A DNA stretch of 64,000 bases, taken from NCBI GenBank assembly GCA_965228415.1, contig OZ245814.1, positions 3,968,001 through 4,032,000 on the forward strand. The letters are read 5' to 3'. The DNA is from Agaribacillus sp965228415. Lineage in GTDB: Bacteria; Bacteroidota; Bacteroidia; Cytophagales; Cyclobacteriaceae. Both the position numbers and the translations under genes were made by a program. Every line of letters begins with the position of its first letter. The first letter of the stretch is position 1. The notes beneath the pieces were generated by a model. That model saw only the letters and a program-made list of their open reading frames with translations. It was not told the origin of the DNA and did no database searches. This document shows positions 36,801 through 45,924 of the stretch, piece by piece.

Positions 36801-37976
36801 TTACCAATCCAATATGGCATTGTCATCGTCTCTGATTGTATTTGAATGCATTATTTCTTGTTTGAAAGGGTGTTTTTTGGCTTCCTGTTCATTGATATCA
36901 ATGCCCAGGCCAGGTTTGGTTGGCACCGCCCAAAAGCCCTTCGCCGAGGATATGTCAGTTTCCACTACATCCCATCGCCAGGGCACATCTGTCAGCATAT
37001 CCTCCTGAATCAAAAAGTTAGGCGTAGATAAGGCAAAATGAAGCGCCACGGCATTGGCCACAGGTCCCAGGGGATTATGTGGCGCCACACCCATATTGTA
37101 TACTTCTGCCATCGCGGCAATTTTTCTCGCGGCCCAAAGCCCTCCGCAATGACATAAGTCAGGCTGAATTACATGTACCGCATTTTTCTCAAAAATCTCC
37201 TTGAAATGATAGATGGAAACATGCCTTTCGCCTGTTGCAATTGGCACCTTGGTGTGGTTGGTTACCATTTTGATATTGTCGATATTTTCGGGCCTTACCG
37301 GTTCTTCGCAAAAAAAGGGGTGAAACTCTTCGATAGCATTGATGTATTGAATGGCCATGGCAGGGGTGGTACGTCCATGGAAGTCCACCATAATGTCGAT
37401 GTCGGGGCCAACCGCCTCGCGAAGTTGTCCGAACATGCTGGCAAATTGTGTGACTTTCCCTCTGCCTTCAATAGTTTTTGAATAGGGAACAAACACAACT
37501 TTTAAGGCGGTATACCCTTTATCAATCACATCATGGGCTAAAGCAATGAGGGGTTCTACGGAGAAAGTTTCGTACACCGCTTTCATATCGCCTCCACCCA
37601 GGTGGGTATACATTCGTACCCGGTCTCTTACCTTCCCGCCTAGCAGATGGTACACCGGCACACCCAGCTCTTTTCCTTTTATGTCCCAGAGTGCCTGCTC
37701 TATGGCTGAGATGGCCGACATGCCAATCACGCCCAGCGCCCAAAACGACTGACGATACATTTTTTGATAAAGATGCTCGATGTTTAACGGGTTTTCTCCA
37801 ATAAGCATGGCCTCAAAGTCTTCTATCGCACCTACTACCGCCCTGGTTTTCCACTCAAGGGAGGCTTCTCCCCAGCCGAAAACACCGGGTTGACTGGTCT
37901 CTACTTTCACAAAAACCCAATTTCGCATTTGCGCATTAACCACGAGTGTTTTTAGTCCTGTGATTTTCATGGTCAT
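36801..37976 (-). CDS. Enolase-superfamily sugar-acid dehydratase (DgoD-like)
   Basis: I start at the ATG at 37976 (MTMKITG, 391 residues), 7 bp after the upstream stop. A reading from 38090 overlaps the SDR gene and adds non-family sequence. It shows the mandelate-racemase/galactonate-dehydratase pattern: metal ligands in IMVDFHGR, FFCEEP and ATGERH, and the late His in GVAPHNPLGPVANA. Members dehydrate aldonates to 2-keto-3-deoxyaldonates. In this operon the product must feed the FAH-family dehydratase, so the substrate is most likely a pentonate (arabinonate or xylonate). The exact stereochemistry cannot be read. Confidence 0.85.
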   Translation of the reverse strand: MTMKITGLKTLVVNAQMRNWVFVKVETSQPGVFGWGEASLEWKTRAVVGAIEDFEAMLIGENPLNIEHLYQKMYRQSFWALGVIGMSAISAIEQALWDIKGKELGVPVYHLLGGKVRDRVRMYTHLGGGDMKAVYETFSVEPLIALAHDVIDKGYTALKVVFVPYSKTIEGRGKVTQFASMFGQLREAVGPDIDIMVDFHGRTTPAMAIQYINAIEEFHPFFCEEPVRPENIDNIKMVTNHTKVPIATGERHVSIYHFKEIFEKNAVHVIQPDLCHCGGLWAARKIAAMAEVYNMGVAPHNPLGPVANAVALHFALSTPNFLIQEDMLTDVPWRWDVVETDISSAKGFWAVPTKPGLGIDINEQEAKKHPFKQEIMHSNTIRDDDNAILDW

Positions 37977-37983
37977 AAATTTT

Positions 37984-38763
37984 TCATTTTGGTTGAACCC
38001 CTTGTACACAATAGCCGCCGTCACACCTGATATCCGTCGCTGTGATATTGGCAGAATCGTCGCTGGCAAGAAATACACACACATTGGCAATTTCCCGGAT
38101 TGATGCTATGGTTCCTCGCGGATGTATTCGATCAAATTCGCGAAGGGCAAAGGCTGGGTCATCTGCATTTTCTTCCACAAACCGATGAAGCATTGGGGAA
38201 TCTACCGTCCCCGGTGACACGGAGTTTACCCTGATGTTGTATGGCGCCAGTTCCATCGCATGGCCACGGGCCAGGGCCATAAGTCCACCTTTGGTGGCAC
38301 CATAAATAGCTACCTCGGGAAACCCGTTATGACCTGTTACACTGGACATATGAATAATAGCCCCTCCTCCGGATTTTTTCATCTCGGGAAATACCTGCCT
38401 TGTAAATAGGATCGGCGCTTTTAAATTGACAGCTAAAACGTGATCAATAGTTTCCTCGCTTAGTGTTTCCAGTCTGGTACCCGGCATCACAGCTGCATTA
38501 TTTACCAGCACATCAACCCTCCCCAATGAGCCGGCAGCATCACTCACAAACCCCGCGATGGCACTGGCGTCGCGAATGTCAATGGCCCTTGAAAAAGTTT
38601 TTGAACCGGTTTTTTCTACCAGCCGGTGCGTAGCCTCCAATGTATCATTATTGATATCGCAGATGGCGATGGCAGCACCCTCTTTAGCAAAGGCAAGCGC
38701 AACTCCCCGGCCTATACCGTCTCCGGCTCCAGTGATGATACAGCATTTACTGTCAAGCTTCAT
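37984..38763 (-). CDS. SDR-family sugar dehydrogenase
   Basis: The start at 38763 (259 residues) puts the Rossmann strand at the N-terminus (SKCCIITGAGDGIGRG, NAD(P)-binding TGxxxGxG). The catalytic Ser is in IHMSSVTGHNG and the Tyr-x3-Lys in YGATKGG. The C-terminus ends in DIRCDGGYCVQ, as in classical SDRs. As first gene after the regulator in this operon it is the likely sugar 1-dehydrogenase giving an aldonolactone. Cofactor preference is not clear. Confidence 0.88.
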   Translation of the reverse strand: MKLDSKCCIITGAGDGIGRGVALAFAKEGAAIAICDINNDTLEATHRLVEKTGSKTFSRAIDIRDASAIAGFVSDAAGSLGRVDVLVNNAAVMPGTRLETLSEETIDHVLAVNLKAPILFTRQVFPEMKKSGGGAIIHMSSVTGHNGFPEVAIYGATKGGLMALARGHAMELAPYNIRVNSVSPGTVDSPMLHRFVEENADDPAFALREFDRIHPRGTIASIREIANVCVFLASDDSANITATDIRCDGGYCVQGVQPK

Positions 38764-38900
38764 ATGTTTAGGATTTTCATCAGGTACGACCGGCAATCTG
38801 AATTTTTTGTAGGATCAAATATTAGCCGGGGCAGTTGGGGTTCAGTCCTCGATATCACAAATTTTATGTAGCAATCATCCATCATTTACCCGGTTATCTA

Positions 38901-39932
38901 TTAGAGTGAATCCCTCATAATCAGTTTTGTTTTCACCTCTTCTTTTACTTCCTGAGGACCATCGAGTATATATGAAACGGCTTTGCGGCCAAGTTGCTCA
39001 AAGTCTGTTGATATTACCGTAATACCGTCAGCTACCACCCGCTTTATGGGTGAATCATTATAAGAAATAAGCCCACAGTCTTTTCCCAGTTTGAGGCCGG
39101 CATCCCTGGCTAGCGTGATAATTTCTACCATATCCAGGTCATCGATCACAAAAAATGCCTCGCCGTTATTTACCTTATCGACGCCGGACACGATTTCATG
39201 TGTTATGCCATTTTCTTTGCAAAAGCGGCTAAACCCTTCCTTAATTTCGCGCGGAGCCTTGGCGGCATTGGAAGCGATAAGTTTAGTATCGGAAAATACA
39301 AGGGTGAATTTTTTATAGTTACGGATACGGTCTCTAGCCAATTGCAAACAATCATAAACCGCTTCATCAAAATTCTGTACAATGTAATTGCCGAAATCTG
39401 TCGGGAAATATTCTTTTCTATCCAGCGCAAGTACATTCCTGCCTTTTAGCTTTGCCAGCACCGAGGAAACCTTGGTATGATTGAAGGGCATAATCACAAA
39501 CACGTTGTAGCGATCGATGTTATTGAGAATCAAGGCTTCAAACACTTCGATATTACAGTGGTGGAAGTAAACATCTACATTGGCCACTTTTTTATCCAGA
39601 CCTTGCAGCAATGTATTGTACAGTATTTTTTTGTACTCCGAAAGTTCATCAAAAAGTAAGAATACATTTTTGGTGTGCCCCACTTTATCATTGGCGACAA
39701 AGTATCCCTTGCGTAGCTCAGACCGGATGATGCCAAGTTCCTTTAATTCGTTGTATGCCTTGATAACTGTCTCCTGCGCCAGGTTATGCTGCAGGCAGAT
39801 TTCCCGGATCGCCGGCAATGGATCACCAATTGACAGGCCTTCACTGCGAATCATTTCCTTCACGCCATTTACAATCTGAATGTATTTGGGAACGGCGCTC
39901 TCCTCTTTTACACTTAATTTTTCTTTGACCAA
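38901..39932 (-). CDS. GntR-family regulator with periplasmic-binding-protein-like sensor
   Basis: This 343-residue protein has a GntR winged helix (PKYIQIVNGVKEMI..GDPLPAIREICLQHNLAQETVIKAYNELKELGII, ~14-70), then a LacI/PBP1-type ligand domain (~85-335) as in Bacteroidota sugar regulators of the AraR type. The start codon is TTG, because the next ATG lies inside the DNA-binding domain. It lies 137 bp upstream of the first operon gene. It is probably the repressor of the pentose operon, released by the sugar or an intermediate (inference). Confidence 0.85.
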   Translation of the reverse strand: MVKEKLSVKEESAVPKYIQIVNGVKEMIRSEGLSIGDPLPAIREICLQHNLAQETVIKAYNELKELGIIRSELRKGYFVANDKVGHTKNVFLLFDELSEYKKILYNTLLQGLDKKVANVDVYFHHCNIEVFEALILNNIDRYNVFVIMPFNHTKVSSVLAKLKGRNVLALDRKEYFPTDFGNYIVQNFDEAVYDCLQLARDRIRNYKKFTLVFSDTKLIASNAAKAPREIKEGFSRFCKENGITHEIVSGVDKVNNGEAFFVIDDLDMVEIITLARDAGLKLGKDCGLISYNDSPIKRVVADGITVISTDFEQLGRKAVSYILDGPQEVKEEVKTKLIMRDSL

Positions 39933-40269
39933 AATTATTATTTTGTAAATTTAATCTGCTCTGCTTTGCTCTGCTCTATATTTCAAATTAACAAAAATTA
40001 AAATTTGTTTCCAACTTTTCCGTGACGGATTTGGAAATAGTGTCATTATTGCGTTCCCAATGTGATGGATAGACGATTGTCCGGCAGACAATTCAGATGA
40101 CCTTGTAGGATGAGGGATTGGCAGTAGTGAAAATGCAGGATTGGCTGGAAATGGCTTCCAAAGACCGGGATAAAAATTAAGGATCTCTGACCGCTGACTT
40201 GTTACCGGTAAACCTCACTTAGATTAGGGATTAGTATCGCCACTTTTTTATATTTCGTTGGCCTGGTTT
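39933..40269. other. Upstream region of the GntR regulator, no gene seen
   Basis: 337 bp without a gene between the regulator and the methyltransferase. On the minus strand a TAATTTTG (Bacteroidota -7 type, TAnnTTTG) lies at the regulator's start, next to a five-base tandem repeat (see 39956-39977). The rest shows nothing notable. Confidence 0.45.
39956..39977 (-). repeat. Tandem pentanucleotide repeat upstream of the GntR gene
   Basis: Four consecutive copies of AGAGC on the minus strand (CTGCT on plus), one with a single change to AAAGC, lie 24-45 bp upstream of the regulator's TTG start. It could be an operator with repeated half-sites or a slippage-prone element that changes promoter spacing. 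Confidence 0.6.
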
Positions 40270-40713
40270 TTATAGCCAACGTCTGACTTTTGTTTTATAA
40301 GCCAGGTATTCGTTACCAAATATTTGCTCCATCGTCCGTTCTTCGTAAGGAATATACCAAAGGTCAGCTATCACAATAAAAACCAAACATCCAATGATAG
40401 GCAAGAGTGTACCCAAAAGCACCCAAACACCCACCAGCATTATCGTAAAGCCAAGATAGATGGGGTTTCTGCTAATTTTAAACAATCCGGTGGTTACAAG
40501 TTTTTTAGGTTGCCTGAATGTATGAATTTCCGTATTTAACTGGTTAAATACCTTGCTGACCACCATCATCATCAATGCGCCCGCGACTACCGGCACGATC
40601 CCAACGTAATTGAAAGGTTGGGGAATAATTACTTTGAAAATAACGATTGATTTTATGGCTATCATGAAAACAATACAGATTAAAAACAGCATTGGCGGAA
40701 TTAATTTTTTCAT
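40270..40713 (-). CDS. Membrane methyltransferase of the isoprenylcysteine/phospholipid type
   Basis: This 147-residue protein has about four transmembrane helices and the PEMT/ICMT-type C-terminal signature: ISRNPIYLGF in the middle, then EERTMEQIFGNEYLAYKTKVRRW at the end. The RNPxY and EE..FG..Y..Y...RW residues bind SAM at the membrane in this family. Likely modifies a lipid or prenylated substrate. It is followed upstream by a Crp-like gene in the same direction (64-bp gap). Confidence 0.82.
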   Translation of the reverse strand: MKKLIPPMLFLICIVFMIAIKSIVIFKVIIPQPFNYVGIVPVVAGALMMMVVSKVFNQLNTEIHTFRQPKKLVTTGLFKISRNPIYLGFTIMLVGVWVLLGTLLPIIGCLVFIVIADLWYIPYEERTMEQIFGNEYLAYKTKVRRWL

Positions 40714-40777
40714 CCTTTTACAATTTTAAATGTCCCCAAAGCTATTCAGCCGCGAACGCAATTGCATTAACATAGGT

Positions 40778-41353
40778 TTATCCACTGATTTTTTTTCTTA
40801 TTCGGCTTAGCGCAACAGGCGTTATTCCAAGGTAGGAAGCAATCATAAATTGCCTGACTCTCTTTTCCAAATCCGGAAATTCTTCCAGAAAAATTTTATA
40901 CCTGGCTTCGCTGTCCAACAACAAAAACTCTCTTTCTCTTTTTTCTTTTATAGCATACCCCTTTTCCAATAATTTTATGAGTAATAAGTTCCATTTTGGG
41001 TTTATCCTTCTCAACTTTTCCCAGTCCTCATAGGCGATGGCCAGCACCCTGGAAAACTCCAGGGATTCAATAAAAAAATGAGAAGGCTTTTTTGAGATCA
41101 TGGCAGAATATGAACTGACAAAGCTTTTTTCCGGCATAAAAACTTTGGTAAATTCTTTCCCCTGTTCTGACACATAAACGTATCTGAAAAGCCCGCTAAT
41201 AACAAATCCAAATTTAGTTGGAATTTGACCTGCCCTCAAAAAATAAGCCGTGGGCTCATAGGTTTTAATCGTTCCTATTTCAAGTAGTTCAGCGATTTCC
41301 AACGCTGCAAAATTGGTGAGTTTCGCTATCGTATTTTGAATTTCCGGTATCAT
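40778..41353 (-). CDS. Crp/Fnr-family transcriptional regulator
   Basis: I start at the ATG at 41353 (191 residues), where the cyclic-nucleotide-binding fold begins (ALEIAELLEIGTIKTYEPTAYFLRAGQIPTKFGFVISGLFRYV). A C-terminal winged helix contains VRQFMIASYLGITPVALSRIRKKI (~160-188). The cNMP-binding residues are not conserved as in CRP. This short Crp-like group is common in Bacteroidota, and its effector is unknown. The adjacent methyltransferase gene may be its co-transcribed target. Confidence 0.85.
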   Translation of the reverse strand: MIPEIQNTIAKLTNFAALEIAELLEIGTIKTYEPTAYFLRAGQIPTKFGFVISGLFRYVYVSEQGKEFTKVFMPEKSFVSSYSAMISKKPSHFFIESLEFSRVLAIAYEDWEKLRRINPKWNLLLIKLLEKGYAIKEKREREFLLLDSEARYKIFLEEFPDLEKRVRQFMIASYLGITPVALSRIRKKISG

Positions 41354-41471
41354 TATTCTAATTGCGGCCGACAACGGCCTATGGTGAAAAGGATCAGCGA
41401 ACACTGACAGTTCCAAGCTTCGCGAAGCCCTATTGATGATTCAATTCATTTGCCTTTGGGTTTACAAGTTG

Positions 41472-42728
41472 CTATCGACTGCTTTTCTTTTTATTCAGTC
41501 TTTCAATTTCCCTGGTCAGGGTTTGTTTTTCAGTCTTGGATTTTGTCAGTGTAATGGCTTGTTTATAATGGTCAATTGCCTTGTCAATATCGTTGTCTGC
41601 ATACAAATAACCTAACAATTCGTGATAGTAATTGCTTTCAGTCAGGTTTAATTTTTCTGCTTCGGGAATAGCTTTTTCGCATCCGTGAACTTTGGCAAAA
41701 GCAAATGTTCTGTTCATGGCTGTTACCGGCGAATATTCCATCAGGATAAGTTGATTGTATAATTCCAAAATATGTTGCCATTTGTTCTCGTCTGTCGGTG
41801 TTGTGTGCCAATAAGCGATCCCCGCCTCTAAATGATATTTTGACAATTCGTTCCCATTACAGGCATTCACAAAATAATAATTGCCTTTTTCAATCAACGA
41901 TTGGTCCCACAAGGTTTTGTCCTGTTCGTCAAAAAGAATGGTTTCACCTTTATCGTTTGTTCTCGCTTCCAGCCGCGAACTTTGAAAACACATTAAAGCG
42001 AGTAAAGCATTGGTTTGTGGGATATTGGTTAGTGGGTTTTCTGTCAGAAACAAAGCCAGCCTGACAGCTTCCGAACACAGCTCTTTTCTGATTAACTGAT
42101 TATTTGTCTTGGAAAAATAGCCCTCATTAAATAATAAATACAAAGTTTTCAACACAGTATCCAATCTTGCCCTGATTTCCGTTTCACTCAAAGCTTTGAT
42201 TTGAAAATCGTCGTTGCGAAGATTCGTTCGGGCCCTGTGTAAACGTTTTTTAATAGTTTCGGTTTTTGTCAGAAAGGCGTTGGTGATTTCTTCTACGCTA
42301 AAGCCGCAAAGGATCTGAAGTGCCAGACAAACTTGACTTTCGGTTGAATTGGTCGGATTGCAAACTGCAAAAATCATGGCCAGCTGGCTATCCGCCAGGT
42401 GTTGGTGGCTAAATTCAAAGCCCTCTTCTGAATCAATTCCGCTGGATTTTATAGCCTGTTTGATTTGTGTTTCAAAAACGGCAATATGCTTAAAATAATC
42501 CTTGGTTTTATTTTTTGCTACCGTATAAAGCCAGGCGGTCGGGTTATTGGGTATTCCGTTGATTGCCCAGTGTTCGGACGCTTTCAGGAATGTTTCACTG
42601 GCAATGTCTTCGGCAATCTCAATGTGCTTTAAACCAAAATGACGGCATAATACGGCCGTCATTTTTGCATATTCCTGTCTGAATAAGTGCGGTAAAAGTT
42701 CATTATGTGCCGGCAGACCTTCCTGCAT
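41472..42728 (-). CDS. ECF42-type RNA polymerase sigma factor with C-terminal TPR extension
   Basis: This 418-residue protein has sigma region 2 (YAKMTAVLCRHFGLKHIEIAEDIASETFLKASEH) and region 4 (QVCLALQILCGFSVEEITNAFLTKTETIKKRLHRARTNL), then a ~230-residue helical C-terminal domain of the DUF6596/TPR type. This architecture and coupling to a DGPF (YCII-related) gene are diagnostic of group ECF42, which has no classical anti-sigma factor. It overlaps the DGPF gene by one base (TGATG). Confidence 0.9.
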   Translation of the reverse strand: MQEGLPAHNELLPHLFRQEYAKMTAVLCRHFGLKHIEIAEDIASETFLKASEHWAINGIPNNPTAWLYTVAKNKTKDYFKHIAVFETQIKQAIKSSGIDSEEGFEFSHQHLADSQLAMIFAVCNPTNSTESQVCLALQILCGFSVEEITNAFLTKTETIKKRLHRARTNLRNDDFQIKALSETEIRARLDTVLKTLYLLFNEGYFSKTNNQLIRKELCSEAVRLALFLTENPLTNIPQTNALLALMCFQSSRLEARTNDKGETILFDEQDKTLWDQSLIEKGNYYFVNACNGNELSKYHLEAGIAYWHTTPTDENKWQHILELYNQLILMEYSPVTAMNRTFAFAKVHGCEKAIPEAEKLNLTESNYYHELLGYLYADNDIDKAIDHYKQAITLTKSKTEKQTLTREIERLNKKKSSR

Positions 42729-43069
42729 CAGTCACGTTTTAAAATCTCACGCACCTCGATATTTCCACCGATTTTGAAAATCGGGTTGGCTTTGGCAATT
42801 TCTACTGCCTCTTCAATCGTTTCAACTTTTACTATGATATAACCGGCAATAAACTCTTTGATTTCGGTGTAAGGCCCATCGGTTACTACGTTATCAGGTC
42901 TTACGGTCTTGGCACTATCGGGAGAAGGTAAAAGTGTATTTCCTTTATCCGCCAGTTTGTTTTGGGCTGCAATACCGCTTAACCAATTCATTCGCTCCTG
43001 CATTTGTTCCGGCGAAGGTTTGAAATCGGACATGTCATTTAATCTGAAAATTAATGCAAATTCTTTCAT
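42728..43069 (-). CDS. DGPF (YCII-related) domain protein, partner of the ECF42 sigma
   Basis: This 113-residue protein has a dimeric ferredoxin-like YCII/DGPF domain with the signature DGPYTEIKEFIAGYIIVKVETIEEA (~63-87). In many genomes such genes are the direct target and partner of ECF42 sigma factors, although the biochemical role is not known. Its stop overlaps the sigma's start codon, giving translational coupling. Confidence 0.88.
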   Translation of the reverse strand: MKEFALIFRLNDMSDFKPSPEQMQERMNWLSGIAAQNKLADKGNTLLPSPDSAKTVRPDNVVTDGPYTEIKEFIAGYIIVKVETIEEAVEIAKANPIFKIGGNIEVREILKRD

Positions 43070-43161
43070 TTTGATAAATTTTTAAAGTTCGTCCTAACGA
43101 CGACTCACATTTTAAAATGGGGACAGTCACCTCGCGTTTTATCACCAGCGTTTTTTCTACG

Positions 43162-43653
43162 TCATGGTATCGATTGATATAATGCAATCCGATTTCCTTC
43201 GCTGTCTTCAAATTCTGCCACATCACCCAAATCTCCATTTGAGGTTTTTGGATAAAGGATTTGTGCACCATTTTCTGTCACTAATTTTAAGGTCTTATCA
43301 ATATTTTCTGTTTTGAAATAAATGACAACCCCATCTTTTGTTGGCTTATAAATTTCCCCCTTTGCCAGGGCTCCTGAAATTCCCAGGCTCTCCTCTACAA
43401 AAGGGAACAATGCCATTTCATTTTTGTCAATTACTTCTCTTTCAAAAGTAAAGCCAAAAACAGATGTATAAAAATTCATGGCCCTATCTATATCTGTTAC
43501 AGGAATTTCAAAATAAACTACCGGATTGTGTTCCTTAGTCATATTATCTGTCGTTGCATTTTCACGATATACTTTTGACCCGTCCGAGCAGGAACTTGCC
43601 AAACAAAAATGTCCAATAATTATGATGGTCGATATATAAACTGTTCTTTTCAT
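43162..43653 (-). CDS. VOC-fold (glyoxalase-like) lipoprotein
   Basis: This 163-residue protein has a lipoprotein signal (HFCLASSC, Cys22) and a VOC-superfamily glyoxalase/bleomycin-resistance fold (VVYFEIPVTDIDRAMNFYTSVFG, then VAEFEDSEGNRIALYQ near the C-terminus). VOC proteins are usually cytosolic, so an exported, lipid-anchored form is unusual. It lies 92 bp upstream of the ECF42/DGPF pair in the same direction and may belong to the same regulon. Catalytic function not assignable. Confidence 0.8.
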   Translation of the reverse strand: MKRTVYISTIIIIGHFCLASSCSDGSKVYRENATTDNMTKEHNPVVYFEIPVTDIDRAMNFYTSVFGFTFEREVIDKNEMALFPFVEESLGISGALAKGEIYKPTKDGVVIYFKTENIDKTLKLVTENGAQILYPKTSNGDLGDVAEFEDSEGNRIALYQSIP

Positions 43654-43914
43654 GGGTACCTTGAAGTGTCCCTTTCCAATGAGGGTAGAACCTGTAAAAT
43701 AGCCGTTAAAAATTCGGCGTATGCCACACTGTGACTTATTTATTTTAAAAACTTTAATCTAAAGGATTTTTGATAAAATTCATATCTGTATTGCCCACAT
43801 GTAAATATTTCTTTGGGCTTACCTAATGGTCAAACCGCAATATTCATTGGATAAGACGATGCCGGGAGGAGGCTACCTGCAATTGCCACAAATTAACAGG
43901 TTGAATTACGCTAA

Positions 43915-44565
43915 TTACTTCATTTTTATAATTTGCTTGTCAACCATATGCCTCACCATCTTCTTAGTGAAACTGTTGGCAGCAGATTCCACTGAAGAGG
44001 GGTCCACCAGGGAAGATTGACCACTCCATACCAGGGTTTCCTTTCCCTTGTACAACTCTCCTTTGAGATCGTAAAGAATGGCCTCAACGAGGTAGGATTT
44101 GGTAGGTTCATAATAACCGGGTGCCTGAATTCTCGCATAGCGCTGAACATAATATTTGCCAAAACGGCTGTATCCGGCCGGAACAATATAATCCTCGCCG
44201 GGCCGGTAGCGGGTTCCTTCTTCGGAACTGACAAGGCTCATGGTAATGACGCCGTCAAGATCGTTTTCTTCTATGATTTTTATAAGGTTTCCCGGCTGCT
44301 TTTGCGCCTCAGTCATTTTAGGAGGGAAAAAAGTAATTCCTTCAACCGCATTAATCCCCTCTCTTTTAAAACGCTCTACCGCAGTACTTTCAAATTTAGT
44401 TCTTACTGTCAGGTTTTCGTGAATTGCTACCACGGCAATTTTTGTGAAAGATCGATCCTGATATTCCTGACGCGTCCAATCGGAAGTCAGTTTTGGAGAG
44501 CAGCTGGCAGAAAGCATCAATGTGCAGAGCAGCCAAAAGTTTTGAATAGGCGATGGGCTTTTCAT
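43915..44565 (-). CDS. Hypothetical lipoprotein (DUF4136-like)
   Basis: This 216-residue protein has a lipoprotein signal (LMLSASCSP, Cys24 region) and a single soluble domain. Alternating strands such as TKIAVVAIHENLTVRTKFE and LDGVITMSLVSSEE resemble the DUF4136-type lipoproteins of unknown function. It is flanked by spacers on both sides and reads as a single gene. Confidence 0.6.
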   Translation of the reverse strand: MKSPSPIQNFWLLCTLMLSASCSPKLTSDWTRQEYQDRSFTKIAVVAIHENLTVRTKFESTAVERFKREGINAVEGITFFPPKMTEAQKQPGNLIKIIEENDLDGVITMSLVSSEEGTRYRPGEDYIVPAGYSRFGKYYVQRYARIQAPGYYEPTKSYLVEAILYDLKGELYKGKETLVWSGQSSLVDPSSVESAANSFTKKMVRHMVDKQIIKMK

Positions 44566-44830
44566 GATAGTGATGGAACTGGTTAGAAGTTATTAAGGTT
44601 TGATCCCCAAAATCTACAATCCTGGCAACCCGGGAAGTATTCAAATTCTTTTCAAAAGATAACAATAATAACAAATTTAATCAATGCGCTTAACCATAAA
44701 ATCTCATCTTTACGAGCTAGACGAAGGTCATGATCTTTCATAGCTTAAATAGCTCAGACCGGGACATTGAGGACATTTCACCAAAGGCTTAAAGTAATCT
44801 AAAATAAAATTGGGTCAGCCTCTATTTCAT

Positions 44831-45841
44831 TCACTTTACGCCAACCACTATCCGCTCTACAATGTCAAGGGCAGTGGTCAGTGTGGATAAATCGCTGGAT
44901 AACCCTCCCGTTTGGCCCGAATGATGTCCATGACCAACCAATTCCATCAGGTAATAGTCTTTGTTATCGCTCATATCCACCGATGCCTCAAATACGATGG
45001 AGGGCTGGCCAAGCTGTCCGGTACCGCTATGGAATACTTCATCATCCGGAAAGTCAAATTCAGAGTAGTATTCATTGTCATCAAAGGCTACATTGATCTC
45101 AATCCTCAAATTAAACTTCGAAGTATGATCCGAGGAAGTGCTCATGTGGAAATTATTACTTAATGTGGCACCACTTATGCCATCGGGAAGTGGATCGTCA
45201 ATGGTCGGAACGTACATTCCATCATCATACTGAACTCCTCTTTTGTGTGACCAAACCGGTAGTGCATCCACTCTCCGGTATTCGCCATTAGCATCTTTTT
45301 CCGTATCAAACTCCTTAAAGTTTTCCTTACTGCGCCCTCCAAAGAATAAGCCTTTTGCGGTTGCCTGAGTGACAAAAAGTGTTTGTAAATAATTTCCTGC
45401 CGTATCTTCTGTCCAGATAGCAATTTGCGGATGCCAGTAATGCTCGCCCCTTAATAGATCAATGGTTAACCGAATATCGTTTTCAGTATTAACCTCGACG
45501 ATTTCATATGATGAGGCGTCCAGCACTTTCCCCTCGCCCGCCTTCAGCCTTGCCCCGAAATCCATCATGTTTTTGAAGGGTGCTTTTTGGAAATAAGCAC
45601 TCAGAAAAAAAGCAACGCCAGTTAACAGCACTATGAATAGCAAACGACTGTTGCTATACATTTTAATTGACTTGAAATTATACCTCAAATGAAACAAGGC
45701 GCCAAGCGTAAACAGGAACCCAAAAACTGTATGGATCGTCGCTATCGTGCGGGAATAAGCCTGAAAGTAAGACAATACCCCCGTTACCATTAACACGGTG
45801 AAGCTTATGGCTATTGACAGACTGATTATTTTTCGTACCAT
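44831..45841 (-). CDS. Membrane protein with DUF4405-like N-terminus and large periplasmic domain
   Basis: The start at 45841 (336 residues) puts a basic residue before the first helix (MVRKIISLSIAISFTVLMV). Three transmembrane helices (~1-100) include HTVFGFLFTLGALFHLRYNF, which resembles the heme-binding DUF4405 module with paired histidines. Residues ~110-336 are a periplasmic domain of DUF2271-like type with GEHYWHPQ and HGHHSG. It follows the Cys-rich gene at 45925 by 83 bp and probably shares its promoter. A redox role is inferred only from the histidine pattern. Confidence 0.6.
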   Translation of the reverse strand: MVRKIISLSIAISFTVLMVTGVLSYFQAYSRTIATIHTVFGFLFTLGALFHLRYNFKSIKMYSNSRLLFIVLLTGVAFFLSAYFQKAPFKNMMDFGARLKAGEGKVLDASSYEIVEVNTENDIRLTIDLLRGEHYWHPQIAIWTEDTAGNYLQTLFVTQATAKGLFFGGRSKENFKEFDTEKDANGEYRRVDALPVWSHKRGVQYDDGMYVPTIDDPLPDGISGATLSNNFHMSTSSDHTSKFNLRIEINVAFDDNEYYSEFDFPDDEVFHSGTGQLGQPSIVFEASVDMSDNKDYYLMELVGHGHHSGQTGGLSSDLSTLTTALDIVERIVVGVK

Positions 45842-45924
45842 TAAAATTAAAGTGGGTATTAATAAAAGAATCCCCAACTTTCATTGAGGATTCAATTGCT
45901 TTTAAACAGATAAATCAATTCGGC

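Noticed and set aside
39956..39977. CRISPR or large tandem array
   Set aside because: Only four 5-base units over 22 bp. No spacer-repeat structure exists anywhere in the window.
43035..43271. 78-codon minus-strand frame between the VOC and DGPF genes
   Set aside because: It overlaps both real genes in another frame.
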